Below are positions 34,773 through 42,906 of a DNA stretch of 64,000 nucleotides, piece by piece (positions within the stretch are counted from its first letter, which is position 1; each line of letters begins with the position of its first letter). The notes beneath the pieces were generated by a model, which was not told the origin of the DNA, did not search any database, and was given only the letters and a program-made list of their open reading frames with translations. The DNA is taken from NCBI RefSeq assembly GCF_900113615.1, contig NZ_FOPZ01000018.1, positions 1 to 64,000 of the forward strand, given 5' to 3'. Made by a program: the position numbers and the translations under genes. Origin of the DNA: Halorubrum aquaticum (GTDB lineage Archaea > Halobacteriota > Halobacteria > Halobacteriales > Haloferacaceae).

Positions 34773-35114
34773 ATGTACGACTCGATCGCCGCACTCGTCC
34801 GTCAGGAGGGGTGGCGGGCTGAGGGGGCCGCCGCGCGCGTCCACTACGACGGCGGCGGGGACCGGTTCGCCGTGGAGTTCTACGCCGAGGCCGACGCCGT
34901 CCTCTACTGGACGGTTCCCGAGAGGACTGGAGGGAGGAGGGCGTCGCCCGCGTCGGAAGGCGGATCAGCCGCGTCCGGCACGGATTCGGCGTCCGGCACC
35001 GACACGGCCGCGCCGGTCCCGCGCGAGTCGGTCCCCGACCCGCTCCGGCGGCGGATCCGCGATGACCTGTCGGACGCCGGGGTGGACCCCGCCGTCGAGC
35101 GTCGAACGGTCTGA
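34773..35114 (+). CDS. Small haloarchaeal protein of unknown function
   Basis: A 113-residue protein. The first 55 residues are structured (MYDSIAALVRQEGWRAEGA, then VHYDGGGDRFAVEFYAEADAVLYWTVPE), suggestive of a small alpha-beta domain. A low-complexity Ser/Ala/Gly/Thr linker follows (about 56-82), then a short helix (PLRRRIRDDLSDAGVD). I do not recognise a function. It is convergent with dinB (84-bp gap) and divergent from rnz. The preceding 34589-34772 has short imperfect repeats of GCGAAGCGGG and no gene. Confidence 0.6.
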   Translation: MYDSIAALVRQEGWRAEGAAARVHYDGGGDRFAVEFYAEADAVLYWTVPERTGGRRASPASEGGSAASGTDSASGTDTAAPVPRESVPDPLRRRIRDDLSDAGVDPAVERRTV

Positions 35115-35197
35115 CCCGGGGCGCGCTCGTCGCTCCGTCGGTCGTCCTCCACGGAGGCGACCGACCCCCTCGCGCTCCGATCGTGTCCTGCCGGGTA

Positions 35198-36706
35198 CTA
35201 CCCCCTCCGACCACCCTCCGACCAGTCCCGGAGCGACGCCTGTCCGTCGCCGCCCCCGGAGTCGGCGTCGTCGCCGCGGTCGTGGCCCACACCCGAACCG
35301 TCGCAGTCCGACCCCGGACCATCGCAGCCCGGTCCCGGATCACCGGCCGGCTTCCCGCCGACCCAGTCGGTGAGTCTCCGGCCGTCACCCTCCTTTCCGC
35401 CGCCGTTGCCGTCGTTTCCGCCGTCGTCGCCGTCGGTTCCGTTGCCCTCGTCGTCGCCACCGCCACCGCCGCCGTCGACCCCCTCGAACCCGCCGAGCGT
35501 CGCCTGGTCGCTGTCGGCGAAGTCCAGGTTCGACACGCGGACGCCGAGCTTGCGGACCGCCTCGTCGTCGAACTCGGAGAGCAGCTCCAGCGCCACCGAC
35601 TCGACCAGGTCGGGGTCGTCGACGGGACCGGGGAGGCTGTGCGCGCGGGTGTTGACGTCGAACGGCGGACGAACCGCCTTGATCCCGATCGTGCGGTACA
35701 GACAGCCACGCTCGCGGGCGCGTCGGGCCACGTCGGCCGCGAGCGCCGAGACGGTCTCGCGCTTGCGCTCCTCGTCGGCCGTCCGCGGCAGCGACGACTC
35801 CCGCGAGAGGCTCTTGGGGAGTCCCCGCGGGGTCACCTCCCGGTCGTCCTCGCCGCGGGCACGCCGGACCAGCTCCCGGCCGCGGTCGCCGAGCTCCTCG
35901 GCCAGCGCGTCGGGGTCGGCGTCGGCCACGTCGCCCGCGGTCTCGATCCCGCGCTCCGCGAGCGCCCGCTCGGTCACGGGGCCGACCCCGTGAAGCGCCG
36001 CCGTCGGCAGCGGCGCGAGGAACGCCTCGACCGACCCGGGCGGGACGACGACGAGCCCGTCCGGCTTGTCCGCGTCGCTCGCGACCTTCGCGGCCGACAT
36101 GTTCGGCGCGACGCCGACGCTCGCGGGCACGCCCGCCTCCCGCTCGATCCGCTCTTTGACGTGTCGCGCGTACCCCTCCGCGAGCGTCCGGACGTCGCTC
36201 GGCCCCGCCGCGCTGCTCGACGCCGGGTCGTCCCCGCCGACGGCGTCCCAGGCGGTCCGGTCGGTGACGTCGAGGTACGCCTCGTCGACGCTCACCTCGC
36301 GGAGGACGTCGGCGCAGTCGCGGAGCACCGCCTTCACGTCGCCGGCGACCGCCTCGTAGAACTCCATGTCGACGGGGAGGTAGCGGCCGGTTCCGTCGGG
36401 ATCGGGCACGTCCGGGTCTTCGGGGTCGGCGTCAACGCGCCTCGGGAGGCGGTCGAGCGCCTCGGAGATCGGCATCGCGCTCTCGACGCCGAACGCGCGG
36501 GCCTCGTAGCTCGCGGTCGCGACCGCGCCGATCGTCTCGCCCGCCTCGTACCCCATCCCCACCACGACGGGCTCGCCGCGGAGGTCGGCGTCTCGCAGGC
36601 GCTCACAGGAGGCATAAAAACAGTCCATGTCGACGTGGAAGACGACGCGGCTCCGATCGCTCGCGTCGTCGTCCGCGTCGGCTCCGGGGAGCGTCCCGCC
36701 GTCCAT
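35198..36706 (-). CDS. dinB: DNA polymerase IV (Y-family) with extended C-terminus
   Basis: Translesion DNA polymerase. The 502-residue protein has catalytic VVFHVDMDCFYASCE (about 20-34) and SVDEAYLDVT (about 140), the Y-family thumb HhH region (LHGVGPVTERALAERGI) and the little-finger domain to about 400 (FDVNTRAHSLPGPV; RKLGVRVSNLDF). The chain then runs on for about 100 residues, almost only Gly, Asp, Asn and Ser. Clamp-binding-like motifs flank and end this tail: QATLGGF just after the little finger and QASLRDW at the very end. These fit PIP boxes for PCNA (inference). The extension makes it longer than the usual 350-420 residues. Confidence 0.94.
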   Translation of the reverse strand: MDGGTLPGADADDDASDRSRVVFHVDMDCFYASCERLRDADLRGEPVVVGMGYEAGETIGAVATASYEARAFGVESAMPISEALDRLPRRVDADPEDPDVPDPDGTGRYLPVDMEFYEAVAGDVKAVLRDCADVLREVSVDEAYLDVTDRTAWDAVGGDDPASSSAAGPSDVRTLAEGYARHVKERIEREAGVPASVGVAPNMSAAKVASDADKPDGLVVVPPGSVEAFLAPLPTAALHGVGPVTERALAERGIETAGDVADADPDALAEELGDRGRELVRRARGEDDREVTPRGLPKSLSRESSLPRTADEERKRETVSALAADVARRARERGCLYRTIGIKAVRPPFDVNTRAHSLPGPVDDPDLVESVALELLSEFDDEAVRKLGVRVSNLDFADSDQATLGGFEGVDGGGGGGDDEGNGTDGDDGGNDGNGGGKEGDGRRLTDWVGGKPAGDPGPGCDGPGSDCDGSGVGHDRGDDADSGGGDGQASLRDWSEGGRRG

Positions 36707-36823
36707 CGTCCGTGCGTCGGCTCCGTGCGCCCTTAAGCGCCCGCCACGCGCGGCGGAGGTGAAACCCGGCGTTCGCGACCGACCCGACTCCGCCCCCGTT
36801 CTCGATACCGGAGCCGATACGCG

Positions 36824-36829
36824 TTTATC
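36824..36829 (+). promoter_or_regulatory. TATA box of the LOV-kinase gene
   Basis: TTTATC, 21 bp before the ATG at 36851, preceded by purine-poor GATACGCG. It is suitably placed for a leaderless transcript. Confidence 0.5.
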
Positions 36830-36850
36830 CCCGGATCCGCTTGATCGATT

Positions 36851-38647
36851 ATGACGGAACGGATCGACGTGTTACACGTCGACGACGACCCCTCGGTGCT
36901 CGACCTCACCGAGGCGTATCTCGACCGCGAACTGGCGTCGGCGTCGGTGACGAGCGTGACGGAGCCGGAGACCGGACTCGAGCGGCTCGATGCGGAGTCG
37001 TTCGACTGCGTCGTCAGCGACTACGACATGCCCGGGATGGACGGGCTGGCGTTCTTCGAGACGCTGCGGAAGGACCACCCGGCGATCCCGTTCGTGTTGT
37101 ACACGGGGAAGGGGTCCGAGGAGATCGCGAGCCGTGCGCTCAACGCGGGCGTCACCGGCTACTTCCAGAAGGGCGGGCCCGAACAGCTCCAGCGGCTCGC
37201 CACCCGCGTTCAACAGGCGGTCGAGGAGTTCCGGACGCGCCGGGCGGCCGACCGTTACTCGACGGTGCTCGAGGCGCTCGGCTACCCCGTCTACGTCGTC
37301 GACGAGACGGGGACGTTCGACTACGTCAACGAGCCGTTCGCGGAACTGACCGGGTACGACCGCGAGGAGATCCTCGGAAGCAAGCCCGACCTGATCAAAG
37401 ACGAGGAGGCGGTCCAGAAGGCCGAAGACCGGCTCGGCTCGATCCTCTCGAGTGGGGATCCGGACATCCAGCGGTTCCGGGTCGACATCGTCCCGAAGGA
37501 GGGCGACCCGATCCCGTGTCGCGACCACATGGCCGTCCTCCCCTACGAGGGCGAGGAGTTCGACGGCAGCGTGGGGATCCTCCGGGACGTCTCCGTGGAG
37601 GCGGCCCGCCGCGAGGAGCTCGAGACGAAACGGCGGGCGCTCGACGAGGCCCCCGTCGGGATCACCATCACCGACCCGAGCCTGCCGGACAACCCGATGG
37701 TGTACGTCAACGACGAGTTCGTCGAGATGACCGGGTACGACCGCGAGGAGGCGGTCGGCGTCAACTGCCGGTTCTTACAGGGTCCCGACACCGACGAGGC
37801 GGCCGTCGCGGAACTCCGGAAGTCGATCGACGCCGAGGAACCCGCGAGCGTCGAGCTGTTGAACTACCGCAGGGACGGCACGCCGTTCTGGAACCGCGTC
37901 AGCATCGCGCCGATCCGCGAGGCCGAGAACGACCGCGTCACCGGCTGGGTCGGCTTCCAGGAAGACATCACGGCGTTCAAAGAGCGCGAGGGCGCGCTCC
38001 GCCGGCAGAACGAGCGGCTCGACGAGTTCGCCGGGATCGTCAGCCACGACCTCCGGAACCCGCTCAACGTCGCCCGCGGCAGGGTGGACCTGGCCCGCGA
38101 GGAGACCGGCAGCGACCACCTCGAGGCCGCCGTCGACGCGCTCGACCGGATCGAGTCGATCGTCGACCACACGCTGACGCTGGCCCGCGAGGGGGAGACC
38201 GTCGGCGACCCCGAACCGGTCGATCTGGCCGCGCTCGCCGAGGACAGTTGGGGCACGGTCGACACCGACGAGGCGAGTCTCGAGGTCGAACTCGACGGGG
38301 CCGCTCTCGCCGATCCCGACCGGCTTCGGAACCTCTTCGAGAACCTGTTCCGGAACGCGATCGAACACGGATCCGTCGACTGCGACGCCGTCACCGTCCG
38401 GATCGGCGGGCTGGAGGACGGCTTCTCCGTCGCCGACGACGGCCCCGGGATCCCGGAGGAGATCCGGGACGACCTGTTCGAACCCGGCGAGAGCGACTCC
38501 GACGGAAACACCGGGTTCGGACTGGCCATCGTCAAGGAGATCGCCACGGCACACGGCTGGGACGTCTCCGTGACGGACTCCGAAAGCGGCGGCGCGCGGT
38601 TCGAGATCCGCGGGATAGCCCGCCCCGAAGCGAAACCCGCGGAGTAG
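36851..38647 (+). CDS. Hybrid sensor kinase: REC-PAS-LOV-histidine kinase
   Basis: A 598-residue cytosolic signalling protein. A receiver domain (1-125) has phosphoacceptor Asp57 in SDYDMPGMDG and a C-terminal Lys in FQKGGP. A PAS domain follows (about 135-255). A second PAS domain (about 265-385) carries GVNCRFLQG, an exact match to the flavin-binding LOV core GxNCRFLQ with Cys306, plus the flavin contacts NYRRDGTPFWNRVSIAPI and VGFQEDIT. The kinase part has DHp His399 in IVSHDLRNPLN, and the ATPase boxes LFRNAIEHG, DDGPGIPEE and GFGLAIVK. The LOV assignment predicts blue-light sensing with a flavin-Cys adduct. There are no transmembrane helices and no output DNA-binding domain. Confidence 0.92.
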   Translation: MTERIDVLHVDDDPSVLDLTEAYLDRELASASVTSVTEPETGLERLDAESFDCVVSDYDMPGMDGLAFFETLRKDHPAIPFVLYTGKGSEEIASRALNAGVTGYFQKGGPEQLQRLATRVQQAVEEFRTRRAADRYSTVLEALGYPVYVVDETGTFDYVNEPFAELTGYDREEILGSKPDLIKDEEAVQKAEDRLGSILSSGDPDIQRFRVDIVPKEGDPIPCRDHMAVLPYEGEEFDGSVGILRDVSVEAARREELETKRRALDEAPVGITITDPSLPDNPMVYVNDEFVEMTGYDREEAVGVNCRFLQGPDTDEAAVAELRKSIDAEEPASVELLNYRRDGTPFWNRVSIAPIREAENDRVTGWVGFQEDITAFKEREGALRRQNERLDEFAGIVSHDLRNPLNVARGRVDLAREETGSDHLEAAVDALDRIESIVDHTLTLAREGETVGDPEPVDLAALAEDSWGTVDTDEASLEVELDGAALADPDRLRNLFENLFRNAIEHGSVDCDAVTVRIGGLEDGFSVADDGPGIPEEIRDDLFEPGESDSDGNTGFGLAIVKEIATAHGWDVSVTDSESGGARFEIRGIARPEAKPAE

Positions 38648-38732
38648 TCGGTACGCCCCCGATTCGGCGAGAAACCGGATCGCCTCCCGCCGTCCGCAAG
38701 GGCCTTCACGACCCGGATCGAACCGGAGTCGA

Positions 38733-40049
38733 ATGGGGTCGATCTCGGAGATACTCGGGACCGATCGCCGCGTGATCGTCCTCGCGCTCGCACGGATGGT
38801 CGGCGCGGTCGGCAACTCGTTTCTCATCGTCGTCCTCCCGCTGTACGTCGCCAGCGACCTGATCGACATCGACGCCCTCGTCGGGTCGAGCCTCGGGATC
38901 GGCGCCGTGAGCGTGACGCTCACCGAGCCGCTTCTCATCGGGATCGTCCTCTCGCTTTTCGGCTTCCTCAACAGCTTCTCACAGCCGTTCACCGGGCGGC
39001 TCTCCGACCGGCTGGCCACCCGGCGGCCGTTCGTGCTCGCCGGAATCTTACTTTTGGGGACCGCGAGCGCGCTCTACACGCTCGCGGACGCCTACTGGAT
39101 CCTCGTCGTCCTCCGAGCGATCCAGGGGTTCGGGGCCGCGTTGACGATCCCGGCGACGGTCGCGCTCGTCAACGAGTACGCGGGCAGCGCGGACCAGCGG
39201 GGGGGAAACTTCGGCGTCTTCAACACCTTCCGGCTGATCGGGTTCGGCTTCGGCCCCGTCCTCGCGGGCGTCGTCGTCGACAACGGCCCCTACGACCTGT
39301 CTGCGGTCGGGCTCCCGGTCGTCAACGGCTTCGACGCCGCCTTCGCGGCCGCCTGTCTCGGCGCGTACCTCAGTTTCCTTCTGGTCTACCTCCTCGTTCA
39401 CGACGCCGCCGACGCGGCGGAGGCGGGCGACGACCTCTCGATCCGGGTCCGCGGCGAGGACCGCCTGCTCGATCCCGTCTTCGTGCTGGGGGTCGCGACG
39501 GTCGCGATGGGGCTGTGTATCGCGCTGTACGCGACCCTCCAGAACCAGGTGAACCTGCGGTTGGACCAGCCGCCCGTCTGGTTCGGCGTCCAGTTCGCGG
39601 CGGTCACCATCGCGAACGTGGCCCTCCAGGTCCCGGTCGGGCGCGCCAGCGACCGGATCGGTCGCCGGCCGTTCCTCGTGGGCGGCTTCCTGCTCCTCGC
39701 GCCGACGACGCTCCTACAGGGGCTCGTCCTCTCGCCCGTCCTGATGACGCTCGTCCGGCTCGGTCAGGGCGTCGCCGTCGCGTTCGTCTTCGCGCCCTCG
39801 CTCGCGCTCGCCGGCGACCTCGCCCGCGAGGGCGAGTCGGGGACGACGCTGTCGGTGTTGACCATGGGGTTCGGCTTCGGCGTCGCGCTCGGTCCGCTGG
39901 CGTCCGGCTGGCTCGTCGGCTTCGGCTTCGTCGTCCCCTTCGCCGTCGGCGGGGTCCTCGCGCTCGTGGCGCTCGTGTTGGTGGTGACGCAGGTCGAGGA
40001 GACGCTCGAGACGGCCGACGCCGCGAGCGGGGCCGCCGCGGACGACTGA
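38733..40049 (+). CDS. MFS transporter
   Basis: A 438-residue protein with twelve hydrophobic helices. The loop after helix 2 reads FTGRLSDRLATRRPFVLAG and its second-half mate GRASDRIGRRPFLVGG, both good MFS signatures. The segment IQGFGAALTIPATVALVNEY is typical of drug/metabolite exporters of the DHA1 type. Substrate unknown. It follows the LOV kinase by 86 bp on the same strand and may be cotranscribed. Its stop codon overlaps the first base of the terminal repeat of a small inverted-repeat element, so the original 3' end may have been altered by insertion. Confidence 0.86.
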   Translation: MGSISEILGTDRRVIVLALARMVGAVGNSFLIVVLPLYVASDLIDIDALVGSSLGIGAVSVTLTEPLLIGIVLSLFGFLNSFSQPFTGRLSDRLATRRPFVLAGILLLGTASALYTLADAYWILVVLRAIQGFGAALTIPATVALVNEYAGSADQRGGNFGVFNTFRLIGFGFGPVLAGVVVDNGPYDLSAVGLPVVNGFDAAFAAACLGAYLSFLLVYLLVHDAADAAEAGDDLSIRVRGEDRLLDPVFVLGVATVAMGLCIALYATLQNQVNLRLDQPPVWFGVQFAAVTIANVALQVPVGRASDRIGRRPFLVGGFLLLAPTTLLQGLVLSPVLMTLVRLGQGVAVAFVFAPSLALAGDLAREGESGTTLSVLTMGFGFGVALGPLASGWLVGFGFVVPFAVGGVLALVALVLVVTQVEETLETADAASGAAADD

Positions 40050-40158
40050 TAGTGATTACTGCGACTATTTTCACGGACGGTGTCGGAAGACGCCGAATCA
40101 AGGACTTCTACTACCGATACAGGTCGTCAGGCCGGTAAAGAACCGCAGTAATCACTAT
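40049..40158. mobile_element. 110-bp MITE-like element with perfect 15-bp terminal inverted repeats
   Basis: ATAGTGATTACTGCG at 40049-40063 is repeated exactly in inverse orientation at 40144-40158. Imperfect pairing continues inward (ACTATTTTCACGG against a CCGGTAAAGAAC-type end). There is no reading frame inside. If the termini are GTGATTACTGCG, each end is flanked by TA, the target duplication made by IS630/Tc1-mariner transposases, so this is probably a non-autonomous derivative. The parent element is not in the window. The interior is AT-richer than the neighbourhood. Confidence 0.8.
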
Positions 40159-40198
40159 GAACCCGACCCGATAAGTCCCCGCCGCCCGAACGGGAGCC

Positions 40199-40477
40199 GT
40201 GCCCCGCGACCGCGTCCACTGCGTCGACTGTCGCGAGCCCATCCCCGGCGACGCGCGGGTCTGCCCGCACTGCCGTGCGCTCCAGCCCTCGCCGCTCGTC
40301 GACGTCGGCATCGTCGTCTCCGGCGTCTTCGCGTTCGTCTTCGGGGCGATCCTCGCGTTGATGACGATCGGGACGACCCGGCTCGCCGGTTTCCTGCTTC
40401 TCGTCGTCGGCTTCGGGCTCGCGGTCGGCGGCTACACGCGCCACGTCGACCGGACGGCGGAGCGTCGGGCGCGGTGA
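40199..40477 (+). CDS. Zinc-ribbon membrane protein
   Basis: A 92-residue protein with a GTG start. The N-terminus is a compact zinc ribbon (CVDCREPIPGDARVCPHCR, Cys pairs near residues 8-11 and 22-25), followed by two membrane helices (about 34-56 and 62-78: GIVVSGVFAFVFGAILALM and LAGFLLLVVGFGLAVGGY). The C-terminus is basic. Such ribbons fused to two helices are frequent in archaea, but no function is assigned. The gene lies 40 bp after the MITE, so its promoter may be partly within or beyond the element. Confidence 0.7.
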   Translation: MPRDRVHCVDCREPIPGDARVCPHCRALQPSPLVDVGIVVSGVFAFVFGAILALMTIGTTRLAGFLLLVVGFGLAVGGYTRHVDRTAERRAR

Positions 40478-40549
40478 TTGCCGCCGTTTCGAGCGTGACC
40501 CGCCCGCCCGTCGCGACCTTTTAAGACGGACGGCGGCACACGTGACGGT

Positions 40550-41221
40550 ATGTTCACGCCACTCAACGCGGGGGTCGTCGTCGCGGGCCTCCTGCTCGCG
40601 TTCGTCGGCGCGGCGGTCTCCGTGTACGCCGTGTCGCTGACCGGCTTCCTGATCGGCGCGGGCGCGGGCTACCTCGCCGCGCCGAACCTCGCCGGACTGA
40701 TCGCCGTCGACGGGCTGGTGCTCTCCGCGGGCGGCGTCCTGCTCGGCGGCGCGGTCGGCGGGTTCCTCGCGTACGCCGGGCTCTCCTTCGCCGTTCTCGC
40801 GATCGGCGGGGTCGTCGGCGGCTTCGCGGGGCGGTTCGCCGTCGGCCCGTTCTACGCGGCCGACGCGGCCGGAATCGAGGGAACGGCGCTGCTCGTCGGC
40901 GCGACGCTCGCGGGCGTCGCCGTCGGCGCGCTCTTCGGGTTCGTGCTCACGCGGACGACGCTCGTGGTCTCGACGGCGTTCATCGGTGCGGCGCTCGCGT
41001 CGCGCTCGCTCACCCCCGGGTCCTTCGCGACCGCCGCCGAGGAGCTGACCGTCGAGCCGCTGCTCTTCGACCCCACCGCGCTCCCGTTCCTCGCGCTGTT
41101 CGTCCTCGGCGGGCTCTCACAGCTCGGGCTGTTCAAGTTCGGCTACGTGACGAAGCTGGTCGGGATACTCCCCGGCGCGCGACGGTGGACCGCGGGCGAC
41201 GACGAGGGGACGGCCTCGTGA
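40550..41221 (+). CDS. Polytopic membrane protein (DUF4203-like)
   Basis: A 223-residue Gly/Ala-rich membrane protein with about seven hydrophobic segments and very few charges until the C-terminus (RRWTAGDDEG). The succession of glycine-rich helices (GLLLAFVGAAVSVYAVSLTG; GFLIGAGAGYLAAP; GGVLLGGAVGGFLAYAGLSF) resembles DUF4203/TMEM198-type proteins. No transport motif is seen. The stop codon overlaps the GTG of the following SDR gene (GTGA), so the two are translationally coupled. Confidence 0.65.
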   Translation: MFTPLNAGVVVAGLLLAFVGAAVSVYAVSLTGFLIGAGAGYLAAPNLAGLIAVDGLVLSAGGVLLGGAVGGFLAYAGLSFAVLAIGGVVGGFAGRFAVGPFYAADAAGIEGTALLVGATLAGVAVGALFGFVLTRTTLVVSTAFIGAALASRSLTPGSFATAAEELTVEPLLFDPTALPFLALFVLGGLSQLGLFKFGYVTKLVGILPGARRWTAGDDEGTAS

Positions 41222-42198
41222 GCGACGGCTCACCTGCGACCGACGACCGGCCCGGGAGCGACGCTCCGCTCGACGCCGCCACGGTGCTTCTCACGGGCGC
41301 GCACGGCACGGTCGGCACCGCGGTGACGGCGAACTCGGCGGTCGAGTACGTCCTCCTCGACCGCGAGGAGCCGTCGGCGGAACTCGGCGACGGCACGCCG
41401 CATCCGCACCGCGACCGCGAGACGGTCGTCCGCGACGTGGGCGACCCCGACGCGCCCGCGTCGCTCGCGGCGGTCATGGACGACCGGGAGGTCGACGCCG
41501 TCGTCCACCTCGCGGGCGCGCCGGCGGTGTCAACGCCCTACGAGTCGGTCGAGCGCAACAACGTCCGCGGCACGCGAAACGTCCTCGAGGCCGCCTCGCG
41601 AGCGGGCGTCGACACCGTCGTCTTCGCCTCCTCGAACCACGCGGTCGGCATGTACGAGGAGCAGCACGCGCCGTCGCTGTACGACCCCGACTACGACCTG
41701 ACGGTCGACGCCGAGAGCCCACTGCGGCCCGACTCCGACTACGGCGCGTCGAAGGTGGCCGGCGAGGCGTGGTGTCGGCTCTACGCCGAGCGCGAGGGGA
41801 TCGACTGCTACGCGCTCCGGATCGGCTCGGTCCGGGACCCGACCCACGACCACCCGTTCGGCGACGCGGAGCGCGCCGTCGCCCGCGGCGACTGCGAGCG
41901 CGGCGACGAGACGTACGGGGAGGCCGTCGCGCGGATGCGGTGTACGTGGCTCTCGCGGCGGGACTGTGCCGGGCTGGTGGACGCGTGTCTGCGGGACGGA
42001 CTGGATTCGGATGCGGACGAGGGGGACGGCGGAGGCACGGACGACCTGAACCCGAACACCCTCGCCGGCGGGGCCTTCGAGATATTCTACGGGATCAGCG
42101 ACAACCCGAACTCGTGGTTCGACCTCGAACACGCCCGCGAGCGAGTCGGGTACGAGCCGATGGATTCGGGAAACGAGATGTCCGAACCGCCGGAGTAG
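41218..42198 (+). CDS. NAD(P)-dependent epimerase/dehydrogenase (extended SDR, Azf-like)
   Basis: A 326-residue extended short-chain dehydrogenase. It has the cofactor loop LLTGAHGTVGTAV (about 24-36), VVHLAGAPAV, the Ser/Tyr/Lys set in FASSNHAVG and YGASKVAGE, and a C-terminal SDNPNSWFDLEHARERVGYEP. That ending is reminiscent of the haloarchaeal sugar dehydrogenases around glucose-6-phosphate dehydrogenase Azf, where a similar IEHAREVLGY end occurs as I recall it. The substrate is probably a sugar or sugar phosphate (inference). An Asp/Gly-rich insert is present near 265-285. The GTG start overlaps the stop of the preceding membrane-protein gene. Confidence 0.82.
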   Translation: MSDGSPATDDRPGSDAPLDAATVLLTGAHGTVGTAVTANSAVEYVLLDREEPSAELGDGTPHPHRDRETVVRDVGDPDAPASLAAVMDDREVDAVVHLAGAPAVSTPYESVERNNVRGTRNVLEAASRAGVDTVVFASSNHAVGMYEEQHAPSLYDPDYDLTVDAESPLRPDSDYGASKVAGEAWCRLYAEREGIDCYALRIGSVRDPTHDHPFGDAERAVARGDCERGDETYGEAVARMRCTWLSRRDCAGLVDACLRDGLDSDADEGDGGGTDDLNPNTLAGGAFEIFYGISDNPNSWFDLEHARERVGYEPMDSGNEMSEPPE

Positions 42199-42370
42199 GT
42201 GGGTGTCGGTCGGTATAGAGGCAGAGGTTCGTACGCCGACCTTGGATTCCCTCGGTGGTCTAGTGCTGAAACTACTGTTCCGTTACAAACGTGTCCGCGT
42301 CAGGACTTTCGAGTTCGGAAGACGTCTTCGCTGACTTACCTTTTTCCTCGGCGGACGCAACGGCAGTCAC

Positions 42371-42607
42371 ATGAGTACTGATTTCGGAACCGCTCGACAC
42401 GTCCGCAACGGAATCCGGTACGTTGCGGTGGGAGTGGTACTGCTGGCAGCGTGGAACTTCCTCGCGCCGCACGCGGGAGCGCCTTCGTGGGCACCGTATC
42501 TGGATATATTGCCCGTGATCGTGGGACGGACCGAAACGAGTGGGCTGGTCAACGGAACACACATCGGCGTCCTTGCGGTCGCCGCCGTGGTAGTAATGAA
42601 GGTCTGA
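42371..42607 (+). CDS. Small predicted membrane protein
   Basis: A 78-residue protein with two hydrophobic stretches (RYVAVGVVLLAAWNFLAP, about 16-33, and THIGVLAVAAVVVMKV at the end). It lacks the acidic bias of most proteins here, and its DNA and upstream gap (42199-42370) are less GC-rich than the neighbours, so recent acquisition or weak selection is possible. The frame ends directly before repeat copy C. No homologue comes to mind. Existence of the protein is plausible but not certain. Confidence 0.5.
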   Translation: MSTDFGTARHVRNGIRYVAVGVVLLAAWNFLAPHAGAPSWAPYLDILPVIVGRTETSGLVNGTHIGVLAVAAVVVMKV

Positions 42608-42640
42608 ATCTATTCAAGCCAGCTGAAGACACGATTACGG

Positions 42641-42880
42641 GGAACACCGTCAAAGCCCCAGCCGCGAGGGCTCGCGCACCTCGCTGCGCGCTTCAGTCGC
42701 TCGCGTTGCTCGCTCCCTCCAGTGCTTACGCCGGTGTACTTCGCCCTCGCGGCTGCCCCTTTGAGTCCCCCCACCGCGACCGCCCCGCACCTCACGCCTC
42801 CCCAGCCTCGCGGCTCCTTTCAGTCGCCGCGTCCCTCGCGGTCTCCTCGCGCCCTTCGGACGCTCGGAGGCGCGCCACCG
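42641..42880 (-). repeat. Structured intergenic repeat, copy C
   Basis: Minus-strand copy in the convergent gap between the small membrane-protein gene and the FBPase gene. On the minus strand: GGCGCGCC box (about 42876-42869), hairpin GCGTCC-GAA-GGGCGC (42863-42849, one G-T pair), hairpin with GCGGC/GCCGC arms (42809-42831), invariant box (complement of 42788-42805), GGACTCAAAGGGGCAG (complement of 42753-42768) and the end box GCGGCTGGGGCTTTG (about 42665-42651). The last end box seen in copies A, B and D is lost. It begins about 10 bp after a T-run that follows the FBPase stop. Confidence 0.85.
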
Positions 42881-42889
42881 CGAGATCAG

Positions 42890-42894
42890 AAAAA
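42890..42894 (-). terminator. T-run after the FBPase gene
   Basis: On the minus strand ACTAGTTTTTCTG follows the FBPase stop codon after about 10 bp. T-runs are the core of archaeal terminators. Repeat copy C starts directly behind it. Confidence 0.55.
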
Positions 42895-42906
42895 CTAGTT
42901 CCGCTC

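Noticed and set aside
42610-42795. 61-codon minus-strand frame in repeat copy C (and similar frames in copies A and B)
   Set aside because: Similar peptides arise in several copies because the DNA boxes are conserved, but the variable parts keep hairpins instead of reading frame. A protein is unlikely.
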